DNA of 64,000 nt from Rathayibacter sp. SD072 (GCF_017355185.1 NZ_JADILJ010000012.1:19697-83696), one strand, 5' to 3'. Shown: positions 53,790-62,337, counted from the stretch's first letter. Numbers and translations are program-made. The notes: a model not told the origin generated them from the sequence alone.

Positions 53790-55241
53790 CTACAGCGCGA
53801 TGACCACGCTCTTCGACTCGCAGAACGAGCGCAGTGCCTCCTCGCCGAGATCGCGGCCGAGCCCCGACTCGCCGACTCCGCCGAACGACAGCGCGGGGTC
53901 GAACAGGTTGTAGGTGTTCACCCACACCGTCCCCGCGCGCAGGCGCTTCCCCAGACGGTGCGCCCGCGAGAGGTCGCGCGTCCACACCCCTGCGGCCAGT
54001 CCGTAGCTCTGGTCGTTGGCGATCGCCACGGCCTCGTCCTCGTCGTCGAACGGGATGATGCCGACCACGGGGCCGAAGATCTCCTCGCGCGCGATGGTCA
54101 TCGAGTTGGTGACGCCCGTGAACAGGGTCGGCTCCACGTAGTAGCCCGCCCGGTCCGGCACCCCGCCGCCGACAGCGACGACCGCCCCCTCGGCCTCGCC
54201 CTGGGCGATGTAGCCGAGCACCTGCTGCCGCTGCTCCTCCGAGACCAGCGGACCGACGGTCACTCCCCCGGCGAGACCGTCGCCCAGCGGGACGCGGCGC
54301 ACCGCCGCAGCCAGACGCTCCGTCATGTCGTCGAGGATCGAGCGCTGCACCAGCAGGCGGCTGCCCGCCGTGCACATCTGACCGGAGTGGCCGAAGGACG
54401 CGCGCATCGCGGTCAGGACCGCCGCATCCAGATCCGCGTCCTCGAACACGATGTTGGGGCTCTTGCCCCCGAGCTCGAGCGTGAGCCTCTTGAAGTCGGC
54501 CCCGGCGGCGAGCATCACCTTCCGGCCCACCTCGGTGCTGCCCGTGAACGACACCTTGTCGACCCCCGGGTGCGCGGTGAGCGCCGCTCCGACGCGGCCG
54601 TCGCCGGTGAGCACCTGCACGACTCCGGAGGGGACGCCCGCCTCCTCGCAGATCGCGGCGAGCCGCAGCATGGTCACCGGAGTCTGCTCCGCCGGCTTCA
54701 CGACGACGGTGCAGCCGGCGGCGAGCGCCGGGGCGAGCTTGAAGCTGGCCGTCATGATCGGGAAGTTCCAGGGCAGGATCAGCGCCGCGACTCCCACCGG
54801 CTCGAGCGTCGTGTAGACGTGGTGCGCCCCGTCGACCGGGACGACGGTGCCCGTCAGGCGCGACGGAGCGCCCGCGTAGTAGCGGAACACCCGCGCCGAG
54901 GTCGCGGTGTCGGCGCGGGAGCGCTCGATCGGCTTGCCGTTGTCGCGCGTCTCGAGCACCGCGAGCTCCTCGAGGCGCTCCTCGATCAGGTCGGCGACGC
55001 GGCCGAGGATCCGGCTGCGGTCGTGCGGGCTCATCCCGCTCCAGCGCGCGTCCTCGTGCGCCCGCCGCGCGGCGGTCACGGCGGCGTCGACGTCGCCGGC
55101 CGTCGCCTGGGGGACGCGGGTGAGCAGCTCCTGGGTCGCGGGATCGATCACGTCGAGCAGCTCGGCGCCCTCGGGCGCGATCCAGGCGCCGTCCAGGAGG
55201 AACGGCTCGAGCGGAGCAAGGGGGGCGAGGGTGTCTCTCAT
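53790..55241 (-). CDS. NAD(P)-dependent aldehyde dehydrogenase
   Basis: A 483-residue ALDH. Catalytic Glu in LTLELGGKSPNIVFEDADLD, nucleophile Cys in HSGQMCTAGSRLLVQRS, cofactor loop FTGSTEVGRKV, and LILPWNFPIMTASFKLAPAL. It oxidises an aldehyde to the acid in the cytoplasm. It starts 10 bases after the phosphotriesterase-like gene and is probably in its operon. Substrate unknown. Confidence 0.93.
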   Translation of the reverse strand: MRDTLAPLAPLEPFLLDGAWIAPEGAELLDVIDPATQELLTRVPQATAGDVDAAVTAARRAHEDARWSGMSPHDRSRILGRVADLIEERLEELAVLETRDNGKPIERSRADTATSARVFRYYAGAPSRLTGTVVPVDGAHHVYTTLEPVGVAALILPWNFPIMTASFKLAPALAAGCTVVVKPAEQTPVTMLRLAAICEEAGVPSGVVQVLTGDGRVGAALTAHPGVDKVSFTGSTEVGRKVMLAAGADFKRLTLELGGKSPNIVFEDADLDAAVLTAMRASFGHSGQMCTAGSRLLVQRSILDDMTERLAAAVRRVPLGDGLAGGVTVGPLVSEEQRQQVLGYIAQGEAEGAVVAVGGGVPDRAGYYVEPTLFTGVTNSMTIAREEIFGPVVGIIPFDDEDEAVAIANDQSYGLAAGVWTRDLSRAHRLGKRLRAGTVWVNTYNLFDPALSFGGVGESGLGRDLGEEALRSFCESKSVVIAL

Positions 55242-55251
55242 CGGTCGTCTC

Positions 55252-56268
55252 CTACGGTCGGTCGAGCAAGCGCGCGGGCTCCTCGACGCTGAAGCGGTGC
55301 AGCACGGCGTCGTCGACGCCGAGCAGGCGCAGGCCCGGCAGGACCCGCGCGGCGAGGTGGTCGAAGCCGTGCCCGCCGAAGCGGCGCAGCTGGCCCTTGG
55401 TCCAGGTGCTGTGCCCGAGGACCCAGCGGCCGTCGGGATCCTCCGAGAGCAGCGCGAGCAGGGCGTCGACCCGCTGGGGGTCGCTCGCGTTCCTGATCCG
55501 CCCGACGTGGGAGCCCTCGTTGCCGAAGCACATCTCGAGAACAGCCCCGGCCTGCGAGAGGTCGCGCAGGTACGGCAGCTCGAGGAACTCGTCGACGGTG
55601 GTGAACACGACGCGCGACGGATCCACGCCCTCGGCCATCACGTGGGTCAGCACGTCCAGGCCGTTGCGGGCGTCGGCCGCGAGCCGCACGCTGATCGCCG
55701 CGCCGGTCGAGGCGGCGGCCCGCGCGGCGGCGGTGAGCCCGAGGCGCTCCTGCTCGCCCTCGGGCGCGGTGAAGGCTCCCGTGGTGCCCATCAGCCCGAG
55801 CAGACCCGCGCGGTAGGAGGTGCCCGGGATCGCCTCGGTCAGAGCCCGCTCGAAGAGCGCGGTGCGCGCGTCCACGTCGAGGTCGAGGTACCACGACGGG
55901 AGCAGCCGGGGCAGGTACGCGCCGTAGCCGGCGACGATCGCGACTCCGCTGCGCTCGGCGAGCTCGGGGAAGCGGTCGCGGTCGGGCCCGAAGCCGAGCG
56001 AGCTGAGATCGACGACGACGCTCGGCGCGGACGGGGTGCGCAGCTCGTCGACGAGCAGGTCGACGTCGTCGAGGCGGAGATTGTCGGCCAGCGCGAGCTG
56101 GCTCCAGCGCAGGGCAGCGGCGAGCTCGGCGGTGACGGGCTCGTGCGGATCCAGCTGCTCGACTCCCGGGCGCTGCAGAGCGCTCGCGTCGGTGAGCAGG
56201 TGCTCGTGCATCGAGACGCTGCCGACCCCCTCGGGGTCGACCGGTCCCAGAACGGTCTGGATCACCAT
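55252..56268 (-). CDS. Phosphotriesterase-like protein with most metal ligands missing
   Basis: A 338-residue TIM-barrel protein of the phosphotriesterase family. The start LGPVDPEGVGSVSMHEHLL keeps the HxH pair (His21, His23). The later ligands are changed: AISVRLAADARNGLD where ISVHT is usual, SRVVFTTVDEF where VVIGHMD is usual, and WVLGHSTWTKGQ where the Asp of LLSxD is usual; SYRAGLLGL lies where the bridging Lys would be. The fold is retained (EGVDP, RRFGGHGFDHLAARVLPGL). It may bind metal differently or be non-hydrolytic. An inverted repeat precedes it. Confidence 0.78.
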   Translation of the reverse strand: MVIQTVLGPVDPEGVGSVSMHEHLLTDASALQRPGVEQLDPHEPVTAELAAALRWSQLALADNLRLDDVDLLVDELRTPSAPSVVVDLSSLGFGPDRDRFPELAERSGVAIVAGYGAYLPRLLPSWYLDLDVDARTALFERALTEAIPGTSYRAGLLGLMGTTGAFTAPEGEQERLGLTAAARAAASTGAAISVRLAADARNGLDVLTHVMAEGVDPSRVVFTTVDEFLELPYLRDLSQAGAVLEMCFGNEGSHVGRIRNASDPQRVDALLALLSEDPDGRWVLGHSTWTKGQLRRFGGHGFDHLAARVLPGLRLLGVDDAVLHRFSVEEPARLLDRP

Positions 56269-56295
56269 GCACGCCTCTCCCGCGGCACCGCACCG

Positions 56296-56326
56296 CTGGA
56301 TCCAATGTACAGCAGTGTGGATCCAG
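56296..56326. promoter_or_regulatory. Inverted repeat CTGGATCCA/TGGATCCAG upstream of the PTE-like gene
   Basis: CTGGATCCA (56296-56304) and TGGATCCAG (56318-56326) are perfectly complementary, with 13 bases between. Each arm includes the palindrome TGGATCCA, so it could also be two sites two helical turns apart. It lies 28-58 bases before the ATG at 56268. No cognate regulator is adjacent. Confidence 0.6.
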
Positions 56327-56403
56327 AATACGGGCGCCGTCGGCCGTGAGACTGAGGTTCTTCTCAGGTTGACGCGTCACGCCTCTCCTAGAATCGACTC
56401 CAG

Positions 56404-56520
56404 CAAGGGGAGTACTCCCGTCTGCGGTGAGCCCGTCATTACGGATGCGACTGAGCATCCCGGGCCATCGGCTCCGCCTCGGAAGGCCATCAGGTCGCCG
56501 GCGGAGTGGAGGAGACCTTG
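56404..56520 (+). promoter_or_regulatory. yybP-ykoY (Mn2+) riboswitch upstream of terC
   Basis: The leader begins CAAGGGGAGTACTCCCGTC and ends GGAGGAGACCTTG, the two conserved ends of the yybP-ykoY class; CAAGG (56404-56408) pairs with CCTTG (56516-56520) as P1. The inner GTCATTACGGATGCGACTGA and the CTCCGCC/GGCGGAG stem complete the expected multi-helix form. Known members bind Mn2+ and control Mn exporters including TerC/Alx proteins. A -10-like TAGAAT at 56389-56394 (with TTGACG 14 bases upstream, a short spacing) would start transcription just before it. Confidence 0.85.
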
Positions 56521-56552
56521 GTGTCGTCCACCGAACCCCTTGGAGCACCTCC

Positions 56553-57590
56553 GTGCAGATCACCCCCGCCGTCTGGCTCATCACGATCGCCGTGACGATC
56601 GCGTTCTTCGTCTACGAGTTCTTCGTCCACGTGCGCAAGCCGCACGAACCGACCATCGGCGAGTCCGCCCGCTGGTCGGCGTTCTACATCGGCCTCGCGC
56701 TGCTCTTCGGCGTCGGGATCGGCGTCGTCGCCGACTGGCGCTACGGCGGCGAGTACTTCGCCGGCTACCTGACCGAGAAGGCGCTGTCGCTCGACAACCT
56801 CTTCATCTTCCTCATCATCATGAGCGGCTTCGCGGTGCCGAAGAAGTACCAGCAGAAGGTGCTGATGATCGGCATCGTCATCGCGCTGATCATGCGCGGA
56901 GCCTTCATCGCCGTCGGTGCGGCGCTGATCGAGAACTTCTCGTGGGTCTTCTACCTGTTCGGCGCCCTGCTCTTCGTCCTCGCCTACCAGCAGATCAAGG
57001 GCGACCACGGCGACCCGTCGAACAACGCCTTCATGCGCCTGGTGCGCCGCATCCTCCCCGTCACCGACGAGTACCACGGCGACAAGCTGACGGTGAAGAA
57101 GGGCGGCAAGCGCTTCGTCACCCCGATGCTGCTGACCATCGTCGCGATCGGCTTCATCGACCTCGTCTTCGCGCTCGACTCGATCCCCGCGATCTACGGC
57201 CTGACCAGCGAGGCGTACATCGTGTTCACCGCGAACGCCTTCGCCCTGATGGGACTGCGCCAGCTGTTCTTCCTCATCGGCGGACTGCTCGAGCGCCTCG
57301 TCTACCTCAGCCAGGGCCTCGCCGTGATCCTCGCGTTCATCGCCGTGAAGCTCGTGTTCCACGCCCTGCACGTCAACGAGGTGCCGTTCATCAACGGCGG
57401 CGAGCCGCTGCTGTGGGTGCCCGAGATCCCGATCTGGTTCTCGCTCACGTTCATCGGAGCGACGATCGCCGTCGCCACCGTCGCGAGCCTCCTCAAGACC
57501 CGCGGCGACCGGGGCAAGGCCGACCGAGCGAGCGTCGAGGGCGAGCCGATCGAGACCGCGAAGGACGTCGAGTCCCGCACCGACGCGTAG
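56553..57590 (+). CDS. terC: TerC family membrane protein, likely Mn2+ exporter
   Basis: A 345-residue TerC/Alx protein with about nine helices. Conserved metal-region motifs are LTEKALSLDNLFIFLIIMSG and IDLVFALDSIPAIYGLTSEA, each with acidic and Asn residues in the membrane. The basic loop after helix five contains LPVTDEYHGDKLTVKKGGKR. GTG start, GGAG ten bases upstream. The manganese riboswitch just upstream points to Mn2+ efflux, as shown for several TerC proteins, rather than tellurium resistance. Confidence 0.93.
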   Translation: MQITPAVWLITIAVTIAFFVYEFFVHVRKPHEPTIGESARWSAFYIGLALLFGVGIGVVADWRYGGEYFAGYLTEKALSLDNLFIFLIIMSGFAVPKKYQQKVLMIGIVIALIMRGAFIAVGAALIENFSWVFYLFGALLFVLAYQQIKGDHGDPSNNAFMRLVRRILPVTDEYHGDKLTVKKGGKRFVTPMLLTIVAIGFIDLVFALDSIPAIYGLTSEAYIVFTANAFALMGLRQLFFLIGGLLERLVYLSQGLAVILAFIAVKLVFHALHVNEVPFINGGEPLLWVPEIPIWFSLTFIGATIAVATVASLLKTRGDRGKADRASVEGEPIETAKDVESRTDA

Positions 57591-57606
57591 CACTCCGCAC
57601 CGTACC

Positions 57607-57645
57607 CAGCGCCGCCCGGGAGGCTGTTCCTCCCGGGCGGCGCTG
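57607..57645. terminator. Strong bidirectional terminator hairpin
   Basis: A perfect 17-base stem, CAGCGCCGCCCGGGAGG (57607-57623) with CCTCCCGGGCGGCGCTG (57629-57645), and a five-base loop CTGTT. It lies between the convergent terC and AlkC-like genes. Confidence 0.85.
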
Positions 57646-57650
57646 CGTCG

Positions 57651-58745
57651 TCAGCGCTCGAGCACGAAGTCGACCGGTGTCGACACCACCCCGTTCGCCT
57701 GGACCGTGACGGAGTGGGCGCCCGGGTAGTGCCTCCGCGTCGTGATCTCGCGGAACGAGTGCGTCCGGGTCACGGTCGCGCTCTCGCCCGCGGCGAGGCG
57801 CCGGGTCGTGAGGCGGAAGGTCTTGTGGCGCACCGAGCCGTCGGCCCGCTGGAACCCGATCGAGTAGTCGATCACGACCGTCGCCTCCGTCCCGCCCTCG
57901 TTGACGATCTCGGCCGAGATCCCGACCGAGCCGCCCCAGGGCACGGCGTCGACGGAGAGACGCGGCCGGCCGACCCGCAGCAGCCCGCCGTCGAAGCCGG
58001 CGAGGACGAGCGCGGCCGGGCGGCCCTTCTTCAGCAGGGTCCTGAGTGCGTGGCGCACCACCCGCTGCGTGTTCGCGTCCGGATGCGCCGACCAGTCCGC
58101 AGCCGTCTCGATCACGATCTCCGGATCGACGCGACTGAGGTCGTTGAGGTGGTTGGCCGTCGAGCGGCGCACGTACTCGGACTCGTCCCGGTAGGAAGCG
58201 TCGAGGATCCCCCGGGTCGCGCGCGGGTGCGCGAGCAGCCACGGCACCCGCTTCGCCCAGGGCAGGAAGGCGCGCGAGCCCTCGGTCGCGAGCCGCCGCA
58301 CGTGCTCGTTCTCGTGGTCCGTCCAGGCGAGCATCACCGCGAGCGCCCGCTCCGGCCGGGCGATCAGCAGGTCGCGGATCGCGAACTCGCCGGTCAGGCC
58401 GACGGTGAGCCGTGCGAGGAGCGCGAGCGCCGCGTCGAAGTCCTCGGCCGAGCCGCTCTCGAGAGCGCGCGCGGTGACGAGCTCGGTCACCGGCCAGATC
58501 ATCCACCCCTCGAGGAGAGGCTGCTCGACGAGATCGAGCACGAGGCTCTCGACGGCCGGGAACCCGGCGGGCAGATCGCTCAGCAGCGCGTCGCGCACGA
58601 GGTCCACGCGCTGCCGGAGCCGGAGGCCGTCCAGCGATCCGCTCACCGCGGCGAGCGCCGGCAGCTCCCCCGGGCCCGCCGTCCGGATCGAGGCCGCCAG
58701 CCGCTCGACGACCTCCGGGCCGATCAGGTCGTCCATCGCGCCCAT
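57651..58745 (-). CDS. DNA alkylation repair protein, AlkC-like (HEAT repeats)
   Basis: A 364-residue protein. Residues ~1-255 are HEAT-like helical repeats including AWTDHENEHVRRLATEGSRA, DESEYVRRSTANHLNDLSRV and HPDANTQRVVRHALRTLLKK, a pattern specific to AlkC/AlkD glycosylases. The C-terminal ~110 residues (LSVDAVPWGGSVGISAEIVN; TFRLTTRRLAAGESATVTRT) look like an Ig-like beta domain, known in a subgroup of AlkC. It would remove alkylated bases from DNA without base flipping. GGAGGGAG precedes the ATG at 58745. Confidence 0.85.
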   Translation of the reverse strand: MGAMDDLIGPEVVERLAASIRTAGPGELPALAAVSGSLDGLRLRQRVDLVRDALLSDLPAGFPAVESLVLDLVEQPLLEGWMIWPVTELVTARALESGSAEDFDAALALLARLTVGLTGEFAIRDLLIARPERALAVMLAWTDHENEHVRRLATEGSRAFLPWAKRVPWLLAHPRATRGILDASYRDESEYVRRSTANHLNDLSRVDPEIVIETAADWSAHPDANTQRVVRHALRTLLKKGRPAALVLAGFDGGLLRVGRPRLSVDAVPWGGSVGISAEIVNEGGTEATVVIDYSIGFQRADGSVRHKTFRLTTRRLAAGESATVTRTHSFREITTRRHYPGAHSVTVQANGVVSTPVDFVLER

Positions 58746-58798
58746 GACGCTCCCTCCGTTGCTGTCCTGCACGACATCGTTCCAGGTAGGATCCCCGG

Positions 58799-59335
58799 GT
58801 GGACCAGGAGCGCGCGACCGACCGGACCACGACTCCCGTTCCCGCCGACTTCCCGTACCGCTCCGCCCTGCTGGCCGATCTGAGTGCGCTGATCCTGCTC
58901 TGGGAGTCCCCCACCCTCCAAGCCCAGATCCTCGCGAAGACCGGCGAGTCGCTCGATCAACCGTCGCACCAGACCCTCCGACATCTGCTGGCGTGGGGGC
59001 CGATGCGGCCGACCGCCCTCGCCGAGGCTCTCGGGACCGGCGCCTCCTACATCAGCAAGATCGTCGGCCGGCTCGAGGGAGACGGGCTCGTGGTCCGGAC
59101 GACGGATCCCTCCGATCGCCGCGCGAACCTGATCAGCCTGACCGAGGCCGGTGAGGCGGCCGCACGGGGCGTGTACGCGCTCGGCGACAGGATGATCGCC
59201 GAGGTGCTCGAGGACTGGTCCGACGACGACGTCCGCCGCTACACCGAGCTGACCGAGCGCTTCGTCGCCGACGCGATCGCCTCGGCGGCCCGGATGCGCG
59301 AGCGCGGGCTCCTCCCTCCCGACCGCTCCCGCTAG
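58799..59335 (+). CDS. MarR-family transcriptional regulator
   Basis: A 178-residue winged-helix regulator: PTALAEALGTGASYISKIVG is the recognition region and VVRTTDPSDRRANLISLTEA the wing with the DxRxx motif. GTG start, 53 bases from the divergent AlkC-like gene, which it may control. Its TAG overlaps the convergent methyltransferase stop in the four bases CTAG. Confidence 0.85.
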   Translation: MDQERATDRTTTPVPADFPYRSALLADLSALILLWESPTLQAQILAKTGESLDQPSHQTLRHLLAWGPMRPTALAEALGTGASYISKIVGRLEGDGLVVRTTDPSDRRANLISLTEAGEAAARGVYALGDRMIAEVLEDWSDDDVRRYTELTERFVADAIASAARMRERGLLPPDRSR

Positions 59336-60216
59336 CGGGGCACGACCGCCGCCACCAGCACCGGAGCTCCCGGCACCGTGTCGAAGCTCCGGATGCGCTC
59401 GAGCCCGCGGGTGCTCAGCCGCTCGACGACCTCGTCCCTGGTCAGCGTGCCGCCGCCCGTGAGCGTCGCGAGCCACGCGTCCGCCGCGCGCAGCCGCTCG
59501 TCGGCGACCGGCGGGAGGGTGCCGAGCACCAGCAGACCTCCGGGCCGCAGCGCTGCCACCGCCCGGTCGAGCGCTCGGTCGACGATCGCGTCGGGCAGGA
59601 ACGGCAGCGGCATCCAGACCAGGTCATAGGCGGAGTGATCGCTCAGCTCGGTCACGTCCTCGCGGCGGAGCAGCACGCGGTCGCCGACGTGCGGGTCCGC
59701 CTCGGCCAGGAGCGCGCGGGCGATCCCCAGCGGGCGTTCGGCGATGTCGATCCCGACGACGTCCGCCGACGGCATCCCCTCGGCGAGCGCCGTCGCGATC
59801 GCTCCGATGCCGGTGCCGACGTCGAGCACCCGGGTCGGCGTGGCGACTCCGTAGGCGGGCGCCACCGACTCCAGCAGCACACGCGCCATCAGAGCGGAGG
59901 AGCGGCCCTGGGCGATCATCACGTCGTCACCCAGATCCGACCACGCCCGCACGGTGCCGCCCGCAGCGGCCGCGGCCTGGCTCAGACCGCTGACGAGGCT
60001 GCCGCTCCTCGCGCGGCGCCCCTCCCACAGCTCCGTCAGCGCCGACTCCGCGTCGGGAAGGGCGTCCAGCACCGCGGCCCTGGCGGGATCCAGCGCGAGG
60101 GCCTCAGCGGGAGTGGCCGCGCGCTCGTCGCTGAGCGTCGACGCGAGCGCCGCTGTCACGAGGGCCGAGATCCGCAGCTCGGCGAGGATGCCGGAGGCTC
60201 CCGGTGCGCCGGTCAT
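59332..60216 (-). CDS. Class I SAM-dependent methyltransferase
   Basis: A 294-residue protein. The N-terminal ~120 residues are helical. The SAM fold has TRVLDVGTGIGAIATALAEG (motif I), VVGIDIAERPLGIARALLAE and DLVWMPLPFLPDAIVDRALD, then PGGLLVLGTLPPV. The WMPLPF in place of NPPF suggests a small-molecule rather than amino-group acceptor. Its ATG overlaps the GntR stop, so the regulator and methyltransferase are co-translated. Confidence 0.85.
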   Translation of the reverse strand: MTGAPGASGILAELRISALVTAALASTLSDERAATPAEALALDPARAAVLDALPDAESALTELWEGRRARSGSLVSGLSQAAAAAGGTVRAWSDLGDDVMIAQGRSSALMARVLLESVAPAYGVATPTRVLDVGTGIGAIATALAEGMPSADVVGIDIAERPLGIARALLAEADPHVGDRVLLRREDVTELSDHSAYDLVWMPLPFLPDAIVDRALDRAVAALRPGGLLVLGTLPPVADERLRAADAWLATLTGGGTLTRDEVVERLSTRGLERIRSFDTVPGAPVLVAAVVPR

Positions 60217-60878
60217 CCCCCGTCCTCCTCGTGCAGGTGACGGTCGAGGGTCATCCAGTTCTCGCGATTCAGCCGGGCCGCGCCGTCGACGTCGCCGTCG
60301 CGCAGGCTCTGCACGATCGCGCGGTGCTGCTCGACCGAGTCGCGTCCGGCCAGCGAGCCGAAGCGCCGGCGCTCGGCCCGCCGGATCAGCGGAGTCGCCT
60401 GCTCGAGGACGTCGTCGATCATCGCGTTGCCGCTGAGGCCGGTGAGCACTCCGTGGAACGCGTCGTCCGCGCGCAGCGCGCCGTCGACGTCGCCGGTCTC
60501 GAGCGCCCGCGCGAAGTCGGTGTTCGCCGACTCCATCTCCGCGAGCGACTCCGGAGTGACGGACGGGCCGGCCAGGCGCGTCGCGAGGTCGTGCATCGAG
60601 GCGGCGATCTGCTGGGCGTCGGTGATGCTCTTGCCGGTGGCGGGCGTGACGATCGTGGCCCGTCCCGGCTTCGCGCTGACCAGCCCGACGCGGGCGAGGC
60701 GGAGCAGCGCCTCGCGGATAGGAGTCCGACTGACCCCCAGCCAGGCTTCGAGCTCCTGATCCCGGAGGCGCTCGCCCGGTTCGAACGTGCCGTCGACGAT
60801 CGCGTCGCGCAGCGCCTGGTAGACGTCGTCCCGCAGGAGGGATCGGGGGGTGACGGCGGTCGTCTTCGGGATGGGCAT
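60213..60878 (-). CDS. GntR-family (FadR subfamily) regulator
   Basis: A 221-residue regulator. N-terminal winged helix: LLRDDVYQALRDAIVDGTFE, PGERLRDQELEAWLGVSRTP, IREALLRLARVGLVSAKPGR; C-terminal FCD domain with DAFHGVLTGLSGN and EQHRAIVQSLRDGDVDGAAR. ATG at 60878 gives the standard length. An operator-like sequence lies 18-34 bases upstream and a near copy precedes the alpha/beta hydrolase gene. Confidence 0.9.
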   Translation of the reverse strand: MPIPKTTAVTPRSLLRDDVYQALRDAIVDGTFEPGERLRDQELEAWLGVSRTPIREALLRLARVGLVSAKPGRATIVTPATGKSITDAQQIAASMHDLATRLAGPSVTPESLAEMESANTDFARALETGDVDGALRADDAFHGVLTGLSGNAMIDDVLEQATPLIRRAERRRFGSLAGRDSVEQHRAIVQSLRDGDVDGAARLNRENWMTLDRHLHEEDGG

Positions 60879-60895
60879 GCAGCGACGATAACACC

Positions 60896-60912
60896 CAGCG
60901 ATATATTGTATG
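60896..60912. promoter_or_regulatory. GntR operator candidate, autoregulatory copy
   Basis: CAGCGATATATTGTATG (60896-60912) matches the palindrome ATGCAATATATTGCAT at 61871-61886 at most positions. It lies just upstream of the gntR start. Confidence 0.7.
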
Positions 60913-61055
60913 CCGTGAAACCGAGTGCTGATCGTCATTCGGCCACCGTCGCCGCTGGTCATTCCTTGACCGCGAGACGGGTGTCGAGCGGGCAGCAGCA
61001 CCGCGACGAGGCGTCCTGGAGGGGTCATCGCTCCTTCTTCAGGGGAGTCGTGGAC

Positions 61056-61089
61056 GGGGCCGGCCCGCCTCGGAGAGCGTGCCGGCCCC
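61056..61089 (-). terminator. Hairpin terminator after the alpha/beta hydrolase gene
   Basis: GGGGCCGGC (61056-61064) pairs with GCCGGCCCC (61081-61089), a nine-base GC stem with a 16-base loop, 10 bases beyond the hydrolase stop. The rest of the ~220-base interval to gntR holds its promoter and operator. Confidence 0.65.
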
Positions 61090-61098
61090 CCGGGATCT

Positions 61099-61836
61099 TC
61101 AGCGGGTCGCGCGCACGGCGTCGAGGATCAGGTCCGCGACGGCGTCCGGCTCCGAGACGGTGACGGCGTGCGAGGCGTCGATCTCGACCGCGTGCGACTC
61201 CGCGCGGGCGGCCATGAAGCGCTGCGAGTCGGCCGGCACCGCGAGGTCCTGACGGGTCACGAGCGTCCAGGACGGGATGCCGCGCCATCCGGCACGCGTG
61301 GCGGCGTCCTCGAGGGCCGCAGCGGCGATCGGACGCTGGGTCGCCGCCATCAGAGCGGCGGTCTCCTCGTCCACGTCGGCCGCGAAGACTTCGCGGAACC
61401 TGTCCTGCTGGATGTAGAGGTCGTCGCCCGAGAAGCCCGCGGCCGAGAACGGGACGGGAGTGAGAGCCGGGCCGAGCTCGCCGCCAGGGAACCTCCCCGC
61501 GAGGTCGCCGGTGCTCTCGCCCGGCTCGAGCAGGAAGCTCGCGACGTAGACCAGGGCCCGCACGTTCGAGGCGCCCTCGGTCGCCTCGCTCGCGACGGAG
61601 CCGCCGTAGGAGTGTCCCGCGACGACGACCGGTCCCTCGATCGCGTCGAGCACGGTGCGGAGGTACTCGGCGTCGGCGGCGAGCCCGCGCAGCGGATTGG
61701 CGACCGCGAGGACGGGCAGCCCCTCGGCGCGGAGCCGGGCGACGACCCCGTTCCAGCTCGACGACTCGGCGAAAGCGCCGTGGACGAGCACGACAGTGGG
61801 GTGGTCGTCCTCAGGGGCGAAGGCGGTGGCGGACAT
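61099..61836 (-). CDS. Alpha/beta-fold hydrolase
   Basis: A 245-residue hydrolase: oxyanion segment VVLVHGAFAESSSWNGVVAR, nucleophile elbow VVAGHSYGGSVASEA (Ser), late acid region SWTLVTRQDLAVPADSQRFM and His in EIDASHAVTVSEPDA. It resembles esterases of the salicylate-esterase/PIR7-like type. A GntR operator palindrome stands 35-50 bases before its start, so it is likely controlled by the GntR protein encoded nearby. Confidence 0.88.
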   Translation of the reverse strand: MSATAFAPEDDHPTVVLVHGAFAESSSWNGVVARLRAEGLPVLAVANPLRGLAADAEYLRTVLDAIEGPVVVAGHSYGGSVASEATEGASNVRALVYVASFLLEPGESTGDLAGRFPGGELGPALTPVPFSAAGFSGDDLYIQQDRFREVFAADVDEETAALMAATQRPIAAAALEDAATRAGWRGIPSWTLVTRQDLAVPADSQRFMAARAESHAVEIDASHAVTVSEPDAVADLILDAVRATR

Positions 61837-61870
61837 GGTCTCTCCTCGGGTGTGGAAGGGGTGTTTTCGG

Positions 61871-61886
61871 ATGCAATATATTGCAT
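61871..61886. promoter_or_regulatory. GntR operator candidate before the hydrolase gene
   Basis: ATGCAATATATTGCAT is a perfect 16-base palindrome, very AT-rich against this genome, upstream of the alpha/beta hydrolase gene; a close variant precedes gntR at 60896-60912. Confidence 0.8.
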
Positions 61887-61963
61887 GTAGGAAGAAGAAG
61901 GCGAGAGGCCGCCGAGAAATTCCCGATCGGTCAGATCGTCCCGCGATCAGGACGGGGCGGCGC

Positions 61964-62287
61964 TCAGGCCGCCCGGATCTCGAGCCGTGCGATGCGGCCG
62001 GCCGTCTCGGTGACGTCGAAGGCGAAGCGCAGCGGCCCGCCGGGGAAATCGCCGTCGACGGAGGCGAGGAGTCGTCCGCTCTCGAACGACATCGGCGTGA
62101 TCACCACGCGGGGCTCGATCTGGTGCACGGTCAGCCACTCGCGGATCCGGTCCTGAGTGTCGTAGGTCGTCCCGTCGTCGATGACGACGGCATCGGCCGC
62201 GAACACCGCGACCAGCGCCTCGGCGTCGTGGGCATTGGTGGCGGCGACGAACTCGTCGACGGCGTCCGGGAGGGTGATGGTGCTCAT
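61964..62287 (-). CDS. SnoaL-like (NTF2-fold) protein
   Basis: A 107-residue NTF2-like protein: LPDAVDEFVAATNAHDAEAL, VAVFAADAVVIDDGTTYDTQ, REWLTVHQIEPRVV and a closing strand FDVTETAGRIARLEIRAA. Such proteins are ligand-binding cones, some enzymes. A 24-base palindrome stands 51-74 bases upstream. Confidence 0.85.
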   Translation of the reverse strand: MSTITLPDAVDEFVAATNAHDAEALVAVFAADAVVIDDGTTYDTQDRIREWLTVHQIEPRVVITPMSFESGRLLASVDGDFPGGPLRFAFDVTETAGRIARLEIRAA

Positions 62288-62337
62288 GATCGTCTCTTCT
62301 CTCGTCTCGGGGGGGTTCCGAGCTCGACTCTAGCAGG

